Assembly: GCA_937995985.1 (NCBI GenBank)
Contig: CALKIR010000060.1
Location: forward strand, 100,350-164,349
DNA: 64,000 bases
Direction: 5' to 3'
From: an uncultured Alcaligenaceae bacterium
GTDB taxonomy: Bacteria; Pseudomonadota; Gammaproteobacteria; Burkholderiales; Burkholderiaceae_B
This document shows positions 35,487-44,551 of this stretch, piece after piece (position 1 is the stretch's first letter; each line of letters starts with the position of its first letter). The translations under genes and the position numbers were made by a program. Below the pieces are notes generated by a model. It had not been told where the DNA came from, searched no databases, and saw only the letters and a program-made list of their open reading frames with translations.

Positions 35487-37859
35487 ATGTCTTATGTAAT
35501 TCCCTTCGAAGAGCTGCGCATGACAGACGTCGAGGTGGTAGGCGGTAAAAATGCCTCATTAGGCGAAATGATCAGCCAACTATCTGATGCTGGGGTGCGC
35601 GTCCCAGGTGGTTTTGCAACCACAGCCCAAGCATTCCAAGAGTTTCTTGCCATTGATAATCTGGGGGAGCGCATTAATGAGCGCTTGCGCACCTTGGATC
35701 ATGACAATGTACGCGAGCTGACAGCCGCAGGAGCGGAAATTCGCCAATGGATCATTGATACGCCTTTCCCTGCTAAGCTCGAAGAAGAGATTCGTGCTGC
35801 GTTTGCTCAACTTGATGCTGATGGACAAGGCTCTTTTGCGGTTCGCTCCTCAGCTACAGCAGAGGACTTGCCCGATGCATCCTTTGCCGGTCAGCAAGAG
35901 AGCTATTTAAATGTGGTCGGCATTGATGATATTTTGGAGAAAATCCATCTAGTTTTTGCCTCTCTATACAATGATCGTGCAATTTCTTACCGTGTGCACA
36001 AAGGCTTTGAGCATAGCCAAGTCTCTATCTCAGCTGGGGTACAGCGCATGGTGCGCTCCGACAAGGGAAGCTCAGGAGTGATGTTTACTATAGACACTGA
36101 GTCAGGTTTTGATCAGGTGGTCTTCATCACATCTTCATACGGTTTGGGCGAAACTGTGGTGCAGGGCTCTGTGAACCCGGATGAATTTTATGTATTTAAG
36201 CCTGCCTTAGAGTCCGGGCATTTCCCCATTATCAGTCGTCGCATTGGGTCAAAATTAGTAAAAATGGAGTTTAATCCAGATCCCAACGCACAAGAGGCGG
36301 TACGTACTGTAGATGTGCCTGTATCAGAGCGTAACCGCTATTCATTGAGCGATAGTGAGGTGATTGAGCTTGCCAACTATGCCATGATTATTGAAAAGCA
36401 CTATCAGCGTCCTATGGATATTGAGTGGGGTCGTGATGGTGTTGATGGCAAGATTTACATCTTGCAAGCTCGTCCTGAGACTGTGATGTCCCAGCAAAAA
36501 GCCAATGATGTACAAGAACGCTATCGTCTCAAGGCTACGGGAGATGTGCTGGTTACCGGGCGAGCTATTGGACAAAAAATTGGTTCTGGCAAGGTACGCA
36601 TAGTTGGGGATGCAAGTGAGATGCATCTAGTACAGCCCGGTGATATTTTGGTTACAGATATGACCGATCCGAATTGGGAGCCTGTAATGAAATTGGCGGG
36701 CGCTATTGTAACCAATAGAGGTGGGCGAACATGTCATGCTGCCATTATTGCGCGTGAGTTAGGTATTCCAGCAGTGGTAGGGTGCGGCAATGCAACCGAT
36801 CTGTTGACTAATGGTCAAGAGGTAACAGTTTCATGCGCAGAAGGTGATGAGGGACGTATTTATGATGGCCTCTTAGAGACAGAAATCGAAGAGGTGCGCT
36901 GGGGTGAAATGCCCGATATCGGCCTCAAAGTAATGATGAATGTGGGCAATCCTCAGTTGGCCTTTGATTTTAGTCAAATTCCTAATGATGGGGTAGGGTT
37001 AGCTCGCTTAGAGTTTATTATTAACAATAACATTGCCGTACATCCTAAGGCTGTTTTAGACTATCCCAACGTTGATGCCGACCTCAAAAAGGCTGTCGAA
37101 TCGGCTGCCCGAGGCTATGCAAGTCCCCGTGCATTTTTTGTAGAAAAACTAGCCGAGGGAGTGGCGACACTAGGGGCTGCTTTTTATCCTAAGCCAGTAA
37201 TTGTGCGCTTGTCAGACTTCAAGTCTAACGAATATCGCAAATTAATTGGGGGATCACGTTATGAGCCCGAGGAAGAAAACCCCATGCTAGGCTTCCGCGG
37301 TGCAGCACGTTATTTATCAGACGACTTTGCTGAATGCTTCCGCATGGAATGCGAGGCTATTCGTAAAGTACGTGATGAAATGGGTCTGACCAATATTGAG
37401 ATCATGGTGCCTTTTGTACGTACCTTGTCTCAGGCGAAGCGTGTCATTGAATTACTCGCAGAGCATGGTCTGGAGCGTGGTAAAAATGGCCTGCGTATCG
37501 TGATGATGTGCGAGGTACCATCTAATGCTATTTTGGCCAAAGAGTTCTTGCAATATTTTGACGGCTTCTCTATTGGCTCAAATGACTTAACTCAACTTAC
37601 TTTAGGTCTTGACCGAGATTCTGGTTTGGAGCTATTAGCCGAAGACTTTGATGAGCGAGATGAGGCCGTGAAAGTCTTATTAAGCCGGGCGATTCAAGCA
37701 TGTAATGAGTTAGGTAAATATGTCGGTATTTGCGGACAGGGCCCAAGTGATCATCCAGATTTAGCTGAGTGGTTGCGTGATCAGGGCATTCAGTCCTTGT
37801 CATTAAACCCCGATACTGTTATTGATACCTGGCAAAGGCTGGCCAAAGAAAGTGCCTAA
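35487..37859 (+). CDS. ppsA: Phosphoenolpyruvate synthase (pyruvate, water dikinase)
   Basis: PpsA makes PEP from pyruvate and ATP for gluconeogenesis. The 790-residue protein has the N-terminal ATP-grasp domain (VGGKNASLGEM; FAVRSSATAEDLPDASFAGQ), the phospho-histidine domain with H417 in GGRTCHAAIIA, and the PEP-binding barrel with MCEVPSN and GICGQGPSD. The start has AAAGG about five to ten bases upstream. It is divergent from ppsR, which controls its activity, and convergent with smpB. Confidence 0.97.
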   Translation: MSYVIPFEELRMTDVEVVGGKNASLGEMISQLSDAGVRVPGGFATTAQAFQEFLAIDNLGERINERLRTLDHDNVRELTAAGAEIRQWIIDTPFPAKLEEEIRAAFAQLDADGQGSFAVRSSATAEDLPDASFAGQQESYLNVVGIDDILEKIHLVFASLYNDRAISYRVHKGFEHSQVSISAGVQRMVRSDKGSSGVMFTIDTESGFDQVVFITSSYGLGETVVQGSVNPDEFYVFKPALESGHFPIISRRIGSKLVKMEFNPDPNAQEAVRTVDVPVSERNRYSLSDSEVIELANYAMIIEKHYQRPMDIEWGRDGVDGKIYILQARPETVMSQQKANDVQERYRLKATGDVLVTGRAIGQKIGSGKVRIVGDASEMHLVQPGDILVTDMTDPNWEPVMKLAGAIVTNRGGRTCHAAIIARELGIPAVVGCGNATDLLTNGQEVTVSCAEGDEGRIYDGLLETEIEEVRWGEMPDIGLKVMMNVGNPQLAFDFSQIPNDGVGLARLEFIINNNIAVHPKAVLDYPNVDADLKKAVESAARGYASPRAFFVEKLAEGVATLGAAFYPKPVIVRLSDFKSNEYRKLIGGSRYEPEEENPMLGFRGAARYLSDDFAECFRMECEAIRKVRDEMGLTNIEIMVPFVRTLSQAKRVIELLAEHGLERGKNGLRIVMMCEVPSNAILAKEFLQYFDGFSIGSNDLTQLTLGLDRDSGLELLAEDFDERDEAVKVLLSRAIQACNELGKYVGICGQGPSDHPDLAEWLRDQGIQSLSLNPDTVIDTWQRLAKESA

Positions 37860-37899
37860 GCTGCTTAGGTCTGTCGAGGTAATGTAGTACTATCCATAA

Positions 37900-37930
37900 G
37901 GCTCCCCATTACTTTTGTATTTGGGGAGCC
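37900..37930. terminator. Hairpin between the convergent ppsA and smpB genes
   Basis: A perfect 8-bp GC-rich stem (GGCTCCCC at 37900-37907, GGGGAGCC at 37923-37930) with a 15-base loop lies midway between the stops of ppsA and smpB. It could stop transcription from both sides. Neither strand has a clear T-run after the stem, so it may be a weak or Rho-assisted terminator or an mRNA 3'-end stabiliser. Confidence 0.45.
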
Positions 37931-37963
37931 GCTGTACAGTGATATTGGCTACTGGCCGCGCAA

Positions 37964-38413
37964 TTAACGTACTGCTTGACGCATAAGACGTTGTTGTTCA
38001 CGTTGCCAATCACGATCACGCTGGGTACGGCGTTTGTCATGGAGTTTTTTCCCTTTACCCAAACCAATATCCATCTTGATACGGCCACGTCTATAGTGTA
38101 GGTTCAGGGGAACCAAAGCATAGCCGCGTTGCTCAACCTGTCCAATTAATTTATTAATTTCATGACGGTGCAACAAAAGTTTGCGAGTTCGAGAGGGATC
38201 GGCCCTAACATGGGTAGAAGTCGTGGCTAAGGGGCTAATGTGCATACCAATCACCCAAAGCTCACCATCGCGGACAACGACGTAGCTCTCAGCTAGTTGT
38301 ACACGGCCCTCTCGGATAGCTTTGACCTCCCAGCCTTCGAGTACGAGTCCAGCTTCTAGGACTTCCTCGATGAAATATTCGTGACGTGCTCTTCGATTGT
38401 GAACAATACTCAT
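37964..38413 (-). CDS. smpB: SsrA-binding protein SmpB
   Basis: SmpB carries tmRNA to stalled ribosomes. The 149-residue protein begins SIVHNRRARHEYFIEE and has LEGWEVKAIREGRVQL, the strand LLHRHEINKLIG and the basic C-terminal tail GKGKKLHDKRRTQRDRDWQR, which enters the mRNA channel. It is divergent from ratA, 62 bases between starts. The ssrA gene itself is not in this window. Confidence 0.95.
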   Translation of the reverse strand: MSIVHNRRARHEYFIEEVLEAGLVLEGWEVKAIREGRVQLAESYVVVRDGELWVIGMHISPLATTSTHVRADPSRTRKLLLHRHEINKLIGQVEQRGYALVPLNLHYRRGRIKMDIGLGKGKKLHDKRRTQRDRDWQREQQRLMRQAVR

Positions 38414-38475
38414 TGACAGTCGTCTAAATTAAAAGTTGTTAAATTAAAAAACCATTTTATCTACTAAAGTTATCG

Positions 38476-38907
38476 ATGCCTACAGTAAAGCGTTCCATTA
38501 TTGTTCCATATACTCCTGAACAAATGTTTGACTTAGTTTCTGATGTTGCTCGGTACCCTGAATTTATGCCTTGGTGTGGTGGTGCTGAGGTAATGGAGCA
38601 AGATGAGTCTGGCATGACTGCATCGATAATGATCCGCATTGCCCGCATCAGTCAAAACTTTACCACTAAAAACACCCATGACTACCCAAAACGTATTCAT
38701 CTGGAATTGGTTGACGGGCCTTTTTCTAATTTGACTGGCGATTGGTCTTTTACGCCTTTAGGCGAGGACGGGTGTAAAATTGATTTTGTAATGCAGTACG
38801 AATTTTCAAATCGGACTCTTGAAATGGTAATTGGCCCAATTTTTAATCGTATTGCTACTAGTTTTATTGACTCCTTTACGCAGCGGGCCAATGAATTATA
38901 CGAATAA
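38476..38907 (+). CDS. ratA: START-domain protein of the RatA / Coq10 family
   Basis: The 143-residue protein fits the single-domain SRPBCC/START fold of the RatA family: VKRSIIVPYTPEQMFDLV at the start, YPEFMPWCGGAEV, and a closing amphipathic helix. E. coli RatA was described as inhibiting 70S assembly. Relatives (Coq10) bind ubiquinone and support respiration, so both roles should be considered. Its position between smpB and rnfH (ratA-ratB) is conserved in proteobacteria. Confidence 0.88.
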   Translation: MPTVKRSIIVPYTPEQMFDLVSDVARYPEFMPWCGGAEVMEQDESGMTASIMIRIARISQNFTTKNTHDYPKRIHLELVDGPFSNLTGDWSFTPLGEDGCKIDFVMQYEFSNRTLEMVIGPIFNRIATSFIDSFTQRANELYE

Positions 38908-38993
38908 TAACACCCCGTCGGTCCTGTTGCCACGTATCAGTACGGCTGGTCTTGGACTCAGTCCATTTATTTGGTAGCTCAGATGAGGGAGTG

Positions 38994-39317
38994 ATGATCA
39001 CAGTAGAAGTGATATTTGCGCAAAATGAAGCGCAGATATGGAAACAGCAAGTCAATTTGCCACGAGGCTCAACATTAGAACATGCTTTGGTACAAAGCGG
39101 TTTTTACCGCGCACATGATCAGCATTGGCATGAGGCACCATGCGGTGTGTTTGGGGTGCAAAGAGAACGGGACTACCGCTTAAATGATGGGGACCAAGTA
39201 GAAGTGTATCGGCCATTGGTCTTTGATCCTATGGAATCTCGTCGGCGGCGCGCAGCCCATCGGGCACGCCTGCGCGAACAGGACAAGCAAGCACAGCGCA
39301 ACAGCAAAAAGAGTTGA
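38994..39317 (+). CDS. rnfH: RnfH family ubiquitin-like protein (RatB)
   Basis: A small beta-grasp protein of 107 residues: MITVEVIFAQNEAQIW, then LPRGSTLEHALVQSGF and a strand ending VEVYRPLVFDPMESRRRRA, followed by a very basic Arg/Lys/Gln tail. The ATG at 38994 follows GAGGGA at 38985-38990; the frame is open back to a TTG at 38952 without a ribosome-binding site. It lies downstream of ratA as ratB does in E. coli. The function of the family is poorly known. Confidence 0.85.
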   Translation: MITVEVIFAQNEAQIWKQQVNLPRGSTLEHALVQSGFYRAHDQHWHEAPCGVFGVQRERDYRLNDGDQVEVYRPLVFDPMESRRRRAAHRARLREQDKQAQRNSKKS

Positions 39318-39378
39318 GTATTGGCTCTAAAAGTATTTCACAATTATTGATAGGAAAATAACAAGAGGAACAGTGGAG

Positions 39379-40533
39379 ATGACTCAAAAAGTGCATATCA
39401 ATACTTTAGAGACGCGCAAGGCAGATAAGCGCATTGGCGTATTAACCTTAAATCGCGCCGCGAGTCTCAATAGTGTTGATTTAGAAATGGTCCATGCTCT
39501 CCTGGCGCAGCTGCGTAGGTGGCAAGAGGATAACAGCATCGTTGCTGTAGTTCTCCAAGGGGCAACCCAGCGAGCATTTTCTGCGGGAGGGGATTTGCAG
39601 GCACTGTATCACAGTATGCTGGCACAGCCTTTGGGCTCAAGTCCTTGGGATAATGATTATGGCCGTGATTTTTTCTCTCAAGAATATCAGTTGGATTATT
39701 TAATTCATACCTATAATAAACCAATAATTGCCTTAGGATTTGGCATTCTTATGGGAGGTGGCGTGGGGATGTTCGCGGGAGCGAGTCATCGAGTGGTTGC
39801 CCCCTCAACCCGTTATGCAATGCCAGAAATAGCTATTGGTCTCTTCCCTGATGTTGCCGGTTCGTGGTTATTATCAAAATTGCCAGCAGGAATAAGCCAT
39901 ACTTTGGCGATGACTGGGGCGCATATCAATGGAGCAGATGCTTATTATTTAGGGCTGGCAGATTATTTATTAGACGCATCTCTAGATGCGCAGCATATTA
40001 TTGAAAAATTACGCGCTGCTAATTGGGATGGCTGTGCTTTTGCAATCAGCAGTCAAGTGCTTCAAACCATGCATCAACCTGATTTGGTCTCCCTCGGAGT
40101 GCTCAATCCCCATTATCAGTTATTGAGAACATTGGGCACCAATACTGATTTTGAGGCGTTATGTGCCCATTATGTTCGTTGGGCGGATGCTGACCAAATG
40201 GGTGCGGAGCATGATCCTTGGCTGCACCATGCAGGAACACAGTTTTTATCCGGCAGCCCTTTATCAATACGTTTAAGCTATGAGTTACTTAAATTAAACA
40301 GCCAGTTTTCTTTAGCTGAGGCCTTTCAAGTAGATTTTAATGTGGCCATGCATTGTTTGACTCATCCCGATTTTAAAGAAGGGATTCGAGCGCTCATTAT
40401 TGATAAAGATCGAGCGCCTCGATGGAAACATCATCGCCTACAAGAGGTAAGCTTAGATGAGGTAATGGACTTTTTGCATCCAGTACACCCTCCAGAAGCG
40501 GTTCACCCTTTAGAAAATCTTTCCGAATACTAA
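39379..40533 (+). CDS. Enoyl-CoA hydratase/isomerase superfamily, 3-hydroxyisobutyryl-CoA hydrolase-like
   Basis: A 384-residue crotonase-fold protein of the ECH_2 group: NRAASLNSVDLEMVHAL, the oxyanion loop FSAGGDLQALYHSM, MGGGVGMFAGASHRVV, and MPEIAIGLFPDVAGSWLL with the Glu and Asp expected in hydrolases acting on 3-hydroxyisobutyryl-CoA. That reaction belongs to valine breakdown. The extended C-terminal part fits this group rather than simple hydratases. The ATG at 39379 lies eight bases after AGAGGAA; an in-frame GTG at 39373 is too close. It is followed by a terminator. Substrate is inferred. Confidence 0.8.
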   Translation: MTQKVHINTLETRKADKRIGVLTLNRAASLNSVDLEMVHALLAQLRRWQEDNSIVAVVLQGATQRAFSAGGDLQALYHSMLAQPLGSSPWDNDYGRDFFSQEYQLDYLIHTYNKPIIALGFGILMGGGVGMFAGASHRVVAPSTRYAMPEIAIGLFPDVAGSWLLSKLPAGISHTLAMTGAHINGADAYYLGLADYLLDASLDAQHIIEKLRAANWDGCAFAISSQVLQTMHQPDLVSLGVLNPHYQLLRTLGTNTDFEALCAHYVRWADADQMGAEHDPWLHHAGTQFLSGSPLSIRLSYELLKLNSQFSLAEAFQVDFNVAMHCLTHPDFKEGIRALIIDKDRAPRWKHHRLQEVSLDEVMDFLHPVHPPEAVHPLENLSEY

Positions 40534-40545
40534 AGCAGTATTGGT

Positions 40546-40585
40546 TACGGCACTAATTAATTCATTCGTGCCGTAGTTATTTTTT
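40546..40585 (+). terminator. Intrinsic terminator after the crotonase-family gene
   Basis: The stem TACGGCAC (40546-40553) / GTGCCGTA (40568-40575) has a 14-base AT-rich loop and is followed by GTTATTTTTTC, a T-run that overlaps the stop codon region of the convergent ygfZ gene. It works for the plus strand; the minus strand has no T-run after the stem. Confidence 0.75.
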
Positions 40586-41551
40586 CTCCCAAGGCAATCG
40601 ATCCTCAAAAGGAAGAGCAATATGCTCAAAGCAGAGTTCATCGTTTAGCTCAAGCTTATGTTGCTCAAGGATATAATCGAGTTGAGTTTCGACTAGAGCC
40701 CATACTTGTTCAGCAAAAATCACGCAGTCAGCAATACGCCCAGCAACACGAGCTGGCTGTGCTGCGTGGTGGTTTGATGATGCCAAGACCAGATCTTGGG
40801 CAAGCAATGAGGATGCTGCGGTCGGAATATTATCCCCAGTGACTGGAGCGGACATTAAAACAGTACGCTTTCTAATAGTAGTGCGATAGTGGCTGCGGGC
40901 AACTACCTCTTGGCCAGGAAAGCAGCCTTTGGCGAAATGTACTGCAGGTATTATGTCTAAATTAATATTTTGGGGAATAAATAACTCAGCAGTTTCTGCT
41001 TTGATCCATACCCAGCCATTACGTAATTCTTGATAGAGCCAATGGTCAAGAGGAATCAGCTGCTCTTTTTTGCTTGGTGGCTGTGAATCATGAGCATGCA
41101 GCACGATATGCCAATATCTTGGAGGCTCATGGGGGGGAGTTAGCGCTTGAATGCATATGCCTGCTTGGTGAGGGTATATAGGGAGCTGCCCTAGCTCAGT
41201 CTGGGTAGGAACGGAAGAGGGGGCTGCAATCAGAGGCTGCTGACTGCCCAAAACCATAGCATCGTGCACCAACTCTAAAGTGACTTGTGCGCGTAGGACA
41301 TACATTTTTAGGCGGTGCAACAACGCCTCTGCGATGCTCTGGTGCACCAAGAGGTAAAAGCCGTCGTTATCAGCAGAGCGCCATATTAACCCATTGGCAA
41401 TTACTCTACCCTTAGGGGTGCAATAGGCAAATAAGCGTGCATGCTCTGAATCCAAATCGTTCACTGACTGAGTGAGTTGGTTATGTAAAAAATGCTGGGC
41501 ATCAGCGCCAGAACAAGCAATAACGCTAAAGGGTAATGAATAAGTAGTCAT
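40577..41551 (-). CDS. ygfZ: Folate-binding protein YgfZ (iron-sulfur cluster repair / tRNA modification)
   Basis: YgfZ is a GcvT-like, tetrahydrofolate-binding protein needed for the upkeep of some iron-sulfur enzymes such as MiaB. The 324-residue protein has the N-terminal GADAQHFLHNQLTQSVNDL and the signature KGCFPGQEVVARSHYR near residue 208, with the conserved cysteine (the family consensus is KGCYxGQE). It is divergent from mltG across 192 bases. That spacer holds a 10-bp palindrome (TTAAGCTTAA at 41578-41587) and nothing else I can name. Confidence 0.9.
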   Translation of the reverse strand: MTTYSLPFSVIACSGADAQHFLHNQLTQSVNDLDSEHARLFAYCTPKGRVIANGLIWRSADNDGFYLLVHQSIAEALLHRLKMYVLRAQVTLELVHDAMVLGSQQPLIAAPSSVPTQTELGQLPIYPHQAGICIQALTPPHEPPRYWHIVLHAHDSQPPSKKEQLIPLDHWLYQELRNGWVWIKAETAELFIPQNINLDIIPAVHFAKGCFPGQEVVARSHYRTTIRKRTVLMSAPVTGDNIPTAASSLLAQDLVLASSNHHAAQPARVAGRIADCVIFAEQVWALVETQLDYILEQHKLELNDELCFEHIALPFEDRLPWEKK

Positions 41552-41743
41552 CTTTAGAGAAGTGTTAAAAATAAGACTTAAGCTTAATAACTATAACAAC
41601 AGAGTATTAAAGTCAATTGGATGACCCTACTTAGGCTTGGGTCTATAGAGTACTAAACTTTAGATCTTTTCTAGGCTATTATGGGGCTCCATCATTTTTA
41701 ATATTTGGGTATCAATTAAACGCATTGCCGGTGTGGATTCAAA

Positions 41744-42754
41744 ATGAGGCGTCCCTTGAGATATTTTTTCTACAGTATTGTGGCCTTAATGATACTTCTT
41801 GCCCTTATTGCATGGAGTGGGTGGTGGTGGGTCATGCAACGCGCTGTGCCTATGAATGCCCCAACCATAGAATATAATGTAGAGCAAGGGATGGGGCCAA
41901 GACAGATTGCACGGCAAATGACCGCAGCAGGCATTGCTCTGCATGAGGATAGCTTTGTATTGCTTGCGCGTTATGCAGAAACAGATACAAACCTAAAAGC
42001 AGGGGCTTATCGGGCTGAGGCGGGGGATACATTATGGGATCTTTTGCAGCGCATGGTTACAGGGGATATGCTGCAAACCCGTATTACTTTTGTTGAGGGA
42101 TGGACCTTGGCACAAATGCTTAATGCTTTAGCTCAACACCCTGACGTGCGCGCTACCTTAACAGAGATCAGTCCTCAGGAATTGGCCCAGCAACTTAACA
42201 CAGAGGTAGCGCACCCTGAGGGCTTATTTTATCCTGATACTTATGTATTTGCTCCTGGAACCACTGATTTAGTCTTACTGAAACGTGCTCATGAGGCGCA
42301 ACTTGATTTGTTGGAGCAGCTTTGGGCACAGCGTGCCCCTGATTTGCCGATAGACAGTCCGTATGAAGCACTTATCTTAGCGTCAATAGTTGAAAAAGAA
42401 ACTGGACATGCTGAAGACAGAAGGCGCATAGCAGGGGTATTTATGAATCGATTGCGCAAGGGCATGTTATTGCAATCTGATCCAACGGTTATTTATGGGA
42501 TGGGTGATCGCTATCAGGGCAGAATCCGTAAAGTGGATCTCACCACAGATACCCCTTGGAATACCTATACTCGTCCAGGCTTACCGCCTACACCCATTGC
42601 TGCGCCTGGCAAGGCATCTTTACTTGCTGTGCTCCATCCTGAAGAGCATGATTACTATTATTTTGTGTCGCGAGGTGATGGGACAAGTGAGTTTTCTAAA
42701 ACCCTCAGAGAGCATAATCGTGCGGTGGCTAAATATATACTCAAGCGAAATTAA
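41744..42754 (+). CDS. mltG: Endolytic murein transglycosylase MltG (YceG family)
   Basis: MltG cuts nascent glycan strands and so sets their length. The 336-residue protein has a single N-terminal membrane anchor (about 7-29), a LysM-like region (MGPRQIARQMTAAGI) and the catalytic domain with VEKETGHAEDRRRIAGVF (catalytic Glu about 217) and LLQSDPTVIYG. It leads mltG-tmk-holB-tatD, the usual order in proteobacteria (the pabC gene often found upstream is absent). Confidence 0.94.
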   Translation: MRRPLRYFFYSIVALMILLALIAWSGWWWVMQRAVPMNAPTIEYNVEQGMGPRQIARQMTAAGIALHEDSFVLLARYAETDTNLKAGAYRAEAGDTLWDLLQRMVTGDMLQTRITFVEGWTLAQMLNALAQHPDVRATLTEISPQELAQQLNTEVAHPEGLFYPDTYVFAPGTTDLVLLKRAHEAQLDLLEQLWAQRAPDLPIDSPYEALILASIVEKETGHAEDRRRIAGVFMNRLRKGMLLQSDPTVIYGMGDRYQGRIRKVDLTTDTPWNTYTRPGLPPTPIAAPGKASLLAVLHPEEHDYYYFVSRGDGTSEFSKTLREHNRAVAKYILKRN

Positions 42755-42760
42755 AAAATT

Positions 42761-43399
42761 ATGACACAGGTTGGTTTATTTTTAACTCTAGAAGGGGTCG
42801 ATGGCGCAGGCAAAAGCACCCACATCCCTTTTATGCAAGATATTTTACAAGCACATAATATTTCGGTGCTGGTCACTCGGGAGCCTGGGGGGACCGTATT
42901 AGGTGAGTCGTTACGAGAGATATTGCTGCAGCAGCCCATGTGTTTAAAAACAGAATGTTTATTAATGTTTGCTGCCCGCAATGAGCATATACAAACACGC
43001 ATTATACCGGCCTTACAAAAGGGTCAGTGGGTGCTCTGTGATCGGTTTACGGATGCTAGTTACGCCTATCAAGGGGGAGGACGAGCTTTGGGAGCTGAGC
43101 AAATTCGAGTGCTTGAGCAATGGGTGCATGCGGGTCTGCAGCCAGATCGCACATGGTTATTTGATGTTCCCTTGGAATTGGCTCGGCAGCGAATGATGAA
43201 AACGAGAGTCTTGGATCGTTTTGAAAAAGAAGATGCGGAGTTTTTTTTGCGGACTCAGCAGGCTTATTATGAGCGAGTTCATCAGGACCCACAGCGTTTT
43301 ATCATGGTCGATGCCAGCAAAGACATAGACAGTATTCAAGCGCAATTAAAACAAGAGTTGTTGGCTCTCATTGAGAGCTGGAACAACACGGCTTGTTAA
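42761..43399 (+). CDS. tmk: Thymidylate kinase
   Basis: Tmk phosphorylates dTMP to dTDP. The 212-residue protein has the P-loop EGVDGAGKST (11-20), the TREPGGTVLGE dTMP-binding motif, and DRFTDASYAYQGGGR. It starts six bases after mltG and is followed by holB. Confidence 0.95.
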   Translation: MTQVGLFLTLEGVDGAGKSTHIPFMQDILQAHNISVLVTREPGGTVLGESLREILLQQPMCLKTECLLMFAARNEHIQTRIIPALQKGQWVLCDRFTDASYAYQGGGRALGAEQIRVLEQWVHAGLQPDRTWLFDVPLELARQRMMKTRVLDRFEKEDAEFFLRTQQAYYERVHQDPQRFIMVDASKDIDSIQAQLKQELLALIESWNNTAC

Positions 43400-43437
43400 T
43401 CCTACCTGATGTCGCTCTTTATAGTTCAGCCTATATG

Positions 43438-44448
43438 ATGCAATTACTTCCTTGGTTTGAAGAAACAGCCCGTCACTTTTTACAACACAAAGAGCAACTA
43501 GGACATGCCTGGTTAATGACTGGTGCTGCAGGCATCGGTAAGTTTCAATTCGGGCAGTTTTTGGCTGCATCTTTATTATGTGAGCAGCCTGCAGCACATG
43601 GGTTTGCTTGCGGGCAGTGTGGTCCATGTCAGTGGGTACATACTGGGGTGCATCCTGATTTAAAATATATTTACCCTGCTGCATTAGAGTCTGCGCTTTT
43701 TCCTCATCACGAAGGAGAACATGCCGACGAGCACTCACAAGAAATACGTATCGAGCAACTGCGCGCCCTTGATGAGTGGTTTTATGCCAGCACCCATCGA
43801 GCTGGATTTCGTGTGATTATTATTTATCCTGCTCATCAAATGAACGGTATTACGGCAAATGCATTATTAAAAATACTCGAAGAGCCCATGCCGCGCACGG
43901 TTTTTTTATTAATGAGTGCTCAATTACCTTTATTATTACCCACGATTCGCTCCCGATGCCAGTTACTTCGTCTGCCCAGTCCGACTCATCAGGTCGCATT
44001 GAGCTGGTTAGCCAAACAAGGGGTTGCGCACCCAGAGCAATGGCTAGCCGCCCATGATGGGGCACCGCTGTCTGCTTATCATGCTGCACAACAAGAAGAA
44101 CAGCCTATTCCTCAATGGTTGCAGCAGCTATTGATGGCCTTAGAGCAGCGCCAAAAAGCAGCTCTTTATAGCTTACTTCCTGTTTTGGAGTCGTTGCCCT
44201 TTGGGCAAGTACTGACTGTTTTGCAGCGTTTGTTTTTGGATATACAGTATTGTCAGTTTAATCTCCAGGTCCAACATTATCCGAGACTGCAGGCACAACT
44301 GAATACCTTGGCTGCTCGGGCCAGTCAGCATGCAGTGGCTTTTTTATTAAAAAACCTGACCCAAGCCCAACGCACAGCGCATCACCCATTTAATCAGAAA
44401 CTGCGGGTTCATCATCTTTTGGACCAGCTCTTTGCTTGTTTTTCTTAA
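43438..44448 (+). CDS. holB: DNA polymerase III delta' subunit
   Basis: Delta' is the stator of the clamp loader. Reading from the ATG at 43438 gives 336 residues (an adjacent ATG at 43435 is also possible; an in-frame TTG at 43393 overlaps tmk). It shows the AAA+ region GAAGIGKFQFGQFLA, where the usual GKT/GKS of the P-loop is GKF, as expected for a subunit that does not hydrolyse ATP. The zinc-binding cysteines CxxCxxC-type stretch FACGQCGPCQW and the sensor ALLKILEEP with LPTIRSRCQ are present. Confidence 0.9.
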   Translation: MQLLPWFEETARHFLQHKEQLGHAWLMTGAAGIGKFQFGQFLAASLLCEQPAAHGFACGQCGPCQWVHTGVHPDLKYIYPAALESALFPHHEGEHADEHSQEIRIEQLRALDEWFYASTHRAGFRVIIIYPAHQMNGITANALLKILEEPMPRTVFLLMSAQLPLLLPTIRSRCQLLRLPSPTHQVALSWLAKQGVAHPEQWLAAHDGAPLSAYHAAQQEEQPIPQWLQQLLMALEQRQKAALYSLLPVLESLPFGQVLTVLQRLFLDIQYCQFNLQVQHYPRLQAQLNTLAARASQHAVAFLLKNLTQAQRTAHHPFNQKLRVHHLLDQLFACFS

Positions 44449-44551
44449 ACTGTGGTCAGTGCATTGGGCTCAATACGTGCTTGCTCGTATCGCACGGTTT
44501 GGGTAGCCATAACGGTTGACGATTTTGAATCACTTTTAGATAGAGAATAGT

